This document shows, in pieces, positions 15,002 to 19,068 of a DNA stretch of 19,068 bases; the first letter of the stretch is position 1; every line of letters begins with the position of its first letter. This DNA comes from UBA3537 sp964219345 (GTDB lineage: Bacteria > Bacteroidota > Bacteroidia > Flavobacteriales > Flavobacteriaceae): NCBI GenBank assembly GCA_964219345.1, contig CAXPPN010000056.1:1-19068 (forward strand), in the 5' to 3' direction. Under the pieces are notes generated by a model, which was given only the letters and a program-made list of their open reading frames with translations, was not told the origin of the DNA and did no database searches. Position numbers and translations under genes: made by a program.

Positions 15002-16069
15002 ATGTTAAGCATTAAATGTAATTATATTATGAAAGATTTAAAATATTTGTTTGCATATACTGTCCCTATTTCGGCCTATATATCTTTTGTTTCTTTCGGA
15101 ATTGGTACGTACTCTGCAGTAATTTATGCTTTTGTTGTATTGCCTTTTTTGGATATTTTAACTGGTCAAGGTTCTGAAAACTTATCTAAAGACGAGGCAT
15201 TGAATAAAAAAAACAAATGGATTTTTGATATGATGTTATATTTAAATGTTCCTATTGTTTTTGGTCTTTTATTTTTAGCATTCTCAAAAATTCATACAAA
15301 TGATTATGCCATATACGAATTAATTGGAATGGGGCTTTCAGCTGGAATTTTATTGGCTACCAATGCAATTAATGTAGCACATGAGCTCGGTCACAGAAAA
15401 CCCTATTTTGAACGCTTTTTGAGTAAATTATTATATATGCCATGCTTGTATATGCATTTTTATATAGAACATAATTTTGGGCATCATTTACATGTTGCTA
15501 CACCAGAAGATGGGGCTACAGCAAAATATAATCAAACGGTATATTCATTTTGGATAACTTCTGTATCAAAACAATATGTAGGTGCTTGGAAACGCCAAAT
15601 ACATCTCTTAAAAGTAAATAATTATTCATTTTTTTCTATTAAAAATGATATGTTTTGGTACCATTTTATTCAACCTTTATACCTGCTTACAGTATATTAT
15701 TACTTTTCGTTTGAGGTGGTAATATTTGCGTTTGCTATTGGTATCATTTCTTTTCTGTTTTTGGAAAGTATAAACTATATTGAACACTATGGTTTGAAAC
15801 GTTTTAAAACTCCCTCTGGACGTTATGAACGTGTTCAACCTCATCATTCTTGGAATTCAAATTTTAATATTGGACGCATTGTTTTATATGAGCTCACTAG
15901 ACATAGCGATCATCATTATAAAGCTTCAAAAAAATATCAAATTTTAAATAGTTACAAAGAAAGTCCAACATTACCTTTGGGATATCCAGCTTCACTTTTG
16001 TTGAGTTTTATCCCGCCACTATGGTTTAAAATTATAAACCCTCTAGTCCCTGATCAGATGAAAATGTAA
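15002..16069 (+). CDS. alkB: AlkB-type membrane alkane 1-monooxygenase
   Basis: AlkB is a di-iron inner-membrane enzyme that hydroxylates the terminal carbon of alkanes with electrons from rubredoxin. All signature motifs are present: HELGHR at 127-132, EHNFGHHLHVATPED at 156-170, NYIEHYG at 258-264 and RHSDHH at 300-305, with PHHSWNS at 280-286. Membrane segments fall at about 18-36, 38-52, 78-95, 104-124 and 225-255. At 355 residues it is shorter than Pseudomonas AlkB but complete, with no fused rubredoxin. The true start may be the second ATG (15029, MKDLKYLF). It diverges from an esterase gene. Substrate range and chain length cannot be read; related desaturase-like hydroxylases are a less likely alternative, because the HYG and HSDHH motifs are AlkB-specific. 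Confidence 0.92.
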   Translation: MLSIKCNYIMKDLKYLFAYTVPISAYISFVSFGIGTYSAVIYAFVVLPFLDILTGQGSENLSKDEALNKKNKWIFDMMLYLNVPIVFGLLFLAFSKIHTNDYAIYELIGMGLSAGILLATNAINVAHELGHRKPYFERFLSKLLYMPCLYMHFYIEHNFGHHLHVATPEDGATAKYNQTVYSFWITSVSKQYVGAWKRQIHLLKVNNYSFFSIKNDMFWYHFIQPLYLLTVYYYFSFEVVIFAFAIGIISFLFLESINYIEHYGLKRFKTPSGRYERVQPHHSWNSNFNIGRIVLYELTRHSDHHYKASKKYQILNSYKESPTLPLGYPASLLLSFIPPLWFKIINPLVPDQMKM

Positions 16070-16071
16070 GC

Positions 16072-16097
16072 TAAACCCTAATGCTTTGGTTTATTTG
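16072..16097 (+). terminator. Weak hairpin behind alkB
   Basis: TAAACC (16072-16077) can pair with GGTTTA (16088-16093) around a 10-base loop, followed by a short T-rich stretch. The stem is short and AT-rich, so its role as a terminator is uncertain. Confidence 0.3.
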
Positions 16098-16139
16098 ATT
16101 TAATTGAAATTTAAAATGGGTATAAAAACTTAAAATAGA

Positions 16140-16172
16140 TTTGCTGATACTTTATTTTTTATGCTAAATTTG
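16140..16172 (+). promoter_or_regulatory. Promoter of the HTH-like helical protein
   Basis: TTTG (16140-16143), 21 bases and TAAATTTG (16165-16172) match the Bacteroidota promoter layout, with a perfect -7. The leader to ATG 16203 would be about 24 bases. It shows that this gene need not be cotranscribed with alkB. Confidence 0.55.
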
Positions 16173-16202
16173 ATGAATGCTAAGTCTACTTAAAAGAACC
16201 AA

Positions 16203-17438
16203 ATGCTATATCAACTAAAAAATAAAGTTTCCAAAAAATGTGGGTTTTATATTAGAAATCGAGGTGATTGTGTTAGATTATCAAGGCTTATTCTTGTTGA
16301 AACCAATATTGATCTGAGTTACAATACTTTAAGGCGATTTTATGGTATAGTAAAGAGCACAAGCCCATCCAAAAGCACTCTCGATACACTTTCCAAATAT
16401 GTAGGTTACAAAAATTATATTGAATTTTGTGCAGCATATCCTCAAAAGAAGAATTGGGATATTTATCAAAAAGTATTTAATAGCATTGTTGTTGACCCAA
16501 ATTTTGCATTAAGGTTAATGGAAATAGAATTCCAAAATCCTGAAGAATATATAGAATTATTAATCACAATTACGGGCGGACTTACAGTTACGAACAATTT
16601 AGATGCTCTTAAAAATGTGTTTAATTCTCCTCTTTTAGACGCACGTCGATTTAGTTATTCTGAACTTTTATATTTTGGAAATTGTGTTGGCCCAATGTTA
16701 AAACAAATGAAAACTGACATTTGTCAACTTCAAGAAACAAAGTTTTTTTCATCAACCATTTATAGCTCATTTATTGATATTTCTAACCTTAATGGAAATT
16801 ATGGGGAATACACCGAAGAATTAAATAAAACTACATCCAACATAGAACACCTACTTTTTAGCAGCTGTATTTTAGAATTGCGAAACTATTTGAATAAAAA
16901 AACCGTAAAACCTGTAAAGACGGCTTTAACAATAAGGAACATTCATCCTATTTTATATGGACGGATAATGAGTATTGATGTTTTAATTCAGAACAACCCA
17001 AAAAAGGTAAAACACACACAAAAGTATCTTAGTAGAATTGCTAATAGAAAAAATAAAATTGACTACCTCTATGAGTTTTTGTTTTCTTGTATACTGGCAG
17101 GGGAAATTGACCTCATGAAGTTTATTGTACAAACAACTGCGCACTACAAAATTTCTAAACCCTATTATCAAGAATACCATTACAGCCTGTTTGAACTTAG
17201 AGATGCTATTTTGAAAGTGGATTCTGGCAAAACCATCAATAAAGAACTTGTTAATTTAAAGCAAAATACGTTGTTTAGAAACAGTCACAGAGACTTTATT
17301 GATATATTTATTAGTATTTTGGACTACCATAATTCTAAGCAAAATAAGGCAAAACTTAAGGCCTATATGCAATTGGTACAGCCTCTAAATTATCCGCTTT
17401 TTGATGAAGAGTATTGTATTAATTACTTTGAACGTTAA
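16203..17438 (+). CDS. Protein with HTH-like N-terminus and helical C-terminus, unknown function
   Basis: I do not recognise a named family for the 411-residue whole. Residues 20-78 (GDCVRLSRLIL, then SYNTLRRFYGIV, then STLDTLSKYVGYKNYIEFC) follow a pattern common in Flavobacteriia proteins and look like a DNA-binding helix-turn-helix: a 'select and recognise' helix pair and then a helix like that of Cro/XRE domains. The remaining 330 residues are predicted to be mostly alpha-helical, with repeated short helices as in TPR-like sensor domains. There is no signal peptide or membrane segment, so it is cytoplasmic. It lies 133 bp downstream of alkB with its own promoter and ends 32 bp from a convergent operon. 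Control of alkB is possible but not shown. Confidence 0.75.
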   Translation: MLYQLKNKVSKKCGFYIRNRGDCVRLSRLILVETNIDLSYNTLRRFYGIVKSTSPSKSTLDTLSKYVGYKNYIEFCAAYPQKKNWDIYQKVFNSIVVDPNFALRLMEIEFQNPEEYIELLITITGGLTVTNNLDALKNVFNSPLLDARRFSYSELLYFGNCVGPMLKQMKTDICQLQETKFFSSTIYSSFIDISNLNGNYGEYTEELNKTTSNIEHLLFSSCILELRNYLNKKTVKPVKTALTIRNIHPILYGRIMSIDVLIQNNPKKVKHTQKYLSRIANRKNKIDYLYEFLFSCILAGEIDLMKFIVQTTAHYKISKPYYQEYHYSLFELRDAILKVDSGKTINKELVNLKQNTLFRNSHRDFIDIFISILDYHNSKQNKAKLKAYMQLVQPLNYPLFDEEYCINYFER

Positions 17439-17470
17439 TATAAAAAATAGAAAATCGAGAAGTGTTTTTA

Positions 17471-18217
17471 TTAAAGTTCTTGTTCAAGAATTTCAATTAA
17501 TTGCTGGCCCGTTTGGATATGATTTTCATAAAACCCTGTCAAGAATGAGTTATTTGTGCCACCGCGAAAAAGAAGTCGCATTATGATTTTGTGTCCCTGA
17601 TGATTTTTTAAGTCCTTGTTATAATTACCCATTAAAGTAAACAAGTCTGTATGGACAATTTCATCTAGTTCCGTATAAATATAGAAAAAGCCGTTCTTAT
17701 CTAATTCCAATTCAAGTGCATTGGCCCAATCCCTTTGATCAATTTCAAACATTTCAATTTGATCGATTTGATTATAATAATCATACAATAATTCTTCTAG
17801 AGCTTTGTTGTCTAAATATCTCAAATAGCCCGAACTTTTTAGAGATTCAAAAGCATCTTTATTATAATTTAATTGAACTTCAATAATCATTTCAAAAATC
17901 GCTTTTTGAATTTTTAATTGGTCAGAAAAATCATTTTCAATCAATGCTCTTGAAGCTTCGTTACAACTAAGTATGTGCTGTTGTCTAAACTTTAATAATC
18001 TATTGGATTCTTTGATGTCCTCTTGAATATTGACTATTATTTTCTGGAAATAATCATTCATTGCTTTTTCCTCAATACGAGATTGATTCAAATTATTGAC
18101 TTGCAATGCAATTAAAATCCCAACAGCAACAAGAAAGATCTCGCCTATTGCGTATTTTAAATAACTAAAATTATTACTTGAATCTTGGCGGAAAGGTCTA
18201 AAAATTTTCATCTTCAA
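17471..18217 (-). CDS. DUF6090 family membrane protein
   Basis: The 248-residue product begins with a basic segment (KIFRPFRQ) and the family hallmark YLKYAIGEIFLVAVGILIAL, a single membrane helix at about 22-42. It is followed by the conserved QVNNLNQSR and a long helical, probably coiled-coil, periplasmic region. DUF6090 proteins are abundant in Flavobacteriia and have no assigned function. The start may be the first or second methionine (18217 or 18211). It lies 3 bp behind a small lipoprotein gene, as the last gene of a three-gene operon, and faces the HTH-like gene. No clear terminator is seen in the 32-bp gap. Confidence 0.88.
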   Translation of the reverse strand: MKMKIFRPFRQDSSNNFSYLKYAIGEIFLVAVGILIALQVNNLNQSRIEEKAMNDYFQKIIVNIQEDIKESNRLLKFRQQHILSCNEASRALIENDFSDQLKIQKAIFEMIIEVQLNYNKDAFESLKSSGYLRYLDNKALEELLYDYYNQIDQIEMFEIDQRDWANALELELDKNGFFYIYTELDEIVHTDLFTLMGNYNKDLKNHQGHKIIMRLLFRGGTNNSFLTGFYENHIQTGQQLIEILEQEL

Positions 18218-18220
18218 ATA

Positions 18221-18457
18221 TTATTCATAACAATATTCATCACCAACATTGTATAAATTATAAACCTCCTGACTCACTTCCAAATTAACGTCAGCATAGC
18301 CGTTTGGCGGCCCGTCATTGTCGTTATTTGAAGTGTCAAAATCGCCTACCAATACAAACTCCCCATTTGTAATTGTTTTTTGTATTATGGTGAAACAATT
18401 TTGATCGTCGTCACAACTAAGAACAAAAAAAGTTAAGATTAAAAGTAGTTTTTTCAT
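18221..18457 (-). CDS. Small acidic lipoprotein of unknown function
   Basis: The 78-residue product starts with MKKLLLILTFFVLSC, a lipoprotein signal with Cys15, followed by DDDQ. Acidic residues right after the cysteine resemble the Bacteroidota signal for export to the cell surface, so surface location is a reasonable inference. The mature part is acidic (DTSNNDNDGPP) and ends in VGDEYCYE; two further cysteines (one near residue 21, one near the C-terminus) may pair. Its start overlaps the stop of the preceding gene in ATGA (18454-18457), and the DUF6090 gene follows after 3 bp, so all three are translated together. No family is recognised. Confidence 0.75.
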   Translation of the reverse strand: MKKLLLILTFFVLSCDDDQNCFTIIQKTITNGEFVLVGDFDTSNNDNDGPPNGYADVNLEVSQEVYNLYNVGDEYCYE

Positions 18458-18951
18458 TTTTTAATTATTTTCCCATCTTTAAAAACAGCCTTTCTTTTTA
18501 CTGTTCCATCGCTATTATATTGAATTCCATCTCCATTTGGCACTGGCCATAATCCATCCCATTTAATTTGAATTTTGCTTCGTGTTGTGCCGTCTTCAAA
18601 ATAAGTAATTAATTGATTTTCATCGGCTTTCGCCTTTAGTTTTGTTCCAATTTGGTATTCAATATTTTCAATTGTAATGATTTCGGTTGGGGTGTCATAA
18701 AATTGATTCATCCCTACGGCCTTCCCATTTTTATATTCTAGTAAAAGTTGACAAATATTTCCTTTTTTTAAATTTTTGTAACCTTTTACCCATTTTGTAG
18801 TCATCCCTTTATATGCGGCATAGCCACTGAAAACCTCACCCAAGTATGTTGTCTTTCCATCTTTTTCTTGTAAACTAGAAGCATTTATAACCTTAATATC
18901 ACTGCTACAAGCGAAGATAAATAAAGCGGAGAGTAAAAGTAGTTTTTTCAT
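18454..18951 (-). CDS. MORN/YwqK-like lipoprotein
   Basis: The 165-residue product starts with MKKLLLLSALFIFAC, a lipoprotein signal with Cys15. The mature part carries repeated short 'Y.NG/DG....' strands (LLEYKNGKAVGMNQFYD, ITYFEDGTTRSKIQI, IQYNSDGTVKRKAVFKDGKI), as in MORN variant/YwqK-like proteins, which form long beta sheets. No catalytic residues are expected. Such proteins are common in Bacteroidota, often as lipoproteins, with unknown roles. It is the first gene of a three-gene operon and its stop overlaps the next start. A perfect TAnnTTTG promoter was not found upstream. Confidence 0.75.
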   Translation of the reverse strand: MKKLLLLSALFIFACSSDIKVINASSLQEKDGKTTYLGEVFSGYAAYKGMTTKWVKGYKNLKKGNICQLLLEYKNGKAVGMNQFYDTPTEIITIENIEYQIGTKLKAKADENQLITYFEDGTTRSKIQIKWDGLWPVPNGDGIQYNSDGTVKRKAVFKDGKIIKK

Positions 18952-19068
18952 AATTGAATTGTGTTATATTTCAAATTAAAAAAATTTAAGTTTTACCTAT
19001 TTAAGAGGATTAGAAAAAGTAGAATTGAAGGAAGAAGATATGCCTATGGTTTAGTTACAGTCAGAGCT
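18952..19068. other. Unassigned right edge
   Basis: The first part is the AT-rich leader of the lipoprotein operon. The last 65 bases are less AT-rich. A plus-strand frame from GTG 18961 stays open to the edge (36 codons) and another ends with TAG at about 19050; neither gives a recognisable protein. It may hold the end of a neighbouring gene, but I cannot support one. Confidence 0.3.

Noticed and set aside
18990..19050. C-terminal end of a plus-strand gene (frame ending in EEDMPMV) or a GTG-started gene at 18961
   Set aside because: The readable stretch is too short to recognise, would overlap the lipoprotein operon's promoter region, and two competing frames look equally possible.

Overview
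The window looks like a piece of a Bacteroidota chromosome, most probably from a marine member of the Flavobacteriaceae. The DNA is AT-rich. Start codons lack Shine-Dalgarno sequences, while several genes are preceded by the Bacteroidota sigma-factor -7 element TAnnTTTG. Typical Flavobacteriia families are present: a PKD/choice-of-anchor L secreted protein of the type that feeds the type IX secretion system, a DUF6090 membrane protein, and many short lipoproteins. No RNA gene, insertion sequence, CRISPR array or phage gene was seen.

Layout. Positions 1-2400 (minus strand) hold the first 800 codons of a large secreted adhesin-like protein; it starts with TTG and runs off the left edge. Divergent from it are an Nfu-type iron-sulfur carrier with a doubled N-terminal domain (2532-3431) and a dodecin (3492-3692), closed by a strong hairpin terminator. 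From 9871 down to 3736 everything lies on the minus strand and is housekeeping: pdxA (vitamin B6), a YceD/DUF177 protein and rpmF (L32), a terminator, then fabH-accB-accC (fatty-acid initiation and two acetyl-CoA carboxylase subunits), another terminator, and a DadA-like FAD oxidoreductase. Riboflavin synthase (9925-10521, plus) diverges from pdxA across a short intergenic region carrying an inverted repeat, and its 3' end overlaps convergently with mscL (10502-10933, minus).

The most unusual part is 11007-13807 (minus), a compact five-gene operon in which every product is predicted to be exported or in the membrane. It encodes a SnoaL-like plus dimeric-barrel lipoprotein, a small DUF2892 membrane protein, a secreted AhpD/carboxymuconolactone-decarboxylase-like protein with an intact CxxC, and two secreted proteins that look like dimeric alpha/beta-barrel (ABM-type) proteins. 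It has its own promoter and a strong terminator. I know of no described system with this content. An extracytoplasmic system handling reactive oxygen, quinones or aromatic compounds is an inference.

Next to it, a lipid-attached alpha/beta hydrolase (13931-14947, minus) diverges across 54 bp from an AlkB-type membrane alkane monooxygenase (15002-16069, plus). Downstream of alkB lies a protein with a helix-turn-helix-like N-terminus and a long helical C-terminus (16203-17438, plus). Together these suggest terminal oxidation of alkanes or related lipids, possibly linked to ester cleavage. The right end is a tightly packed minus-strand operon of two small lipoproteins and a DUF6090 membrane protein (18951 to 17471).
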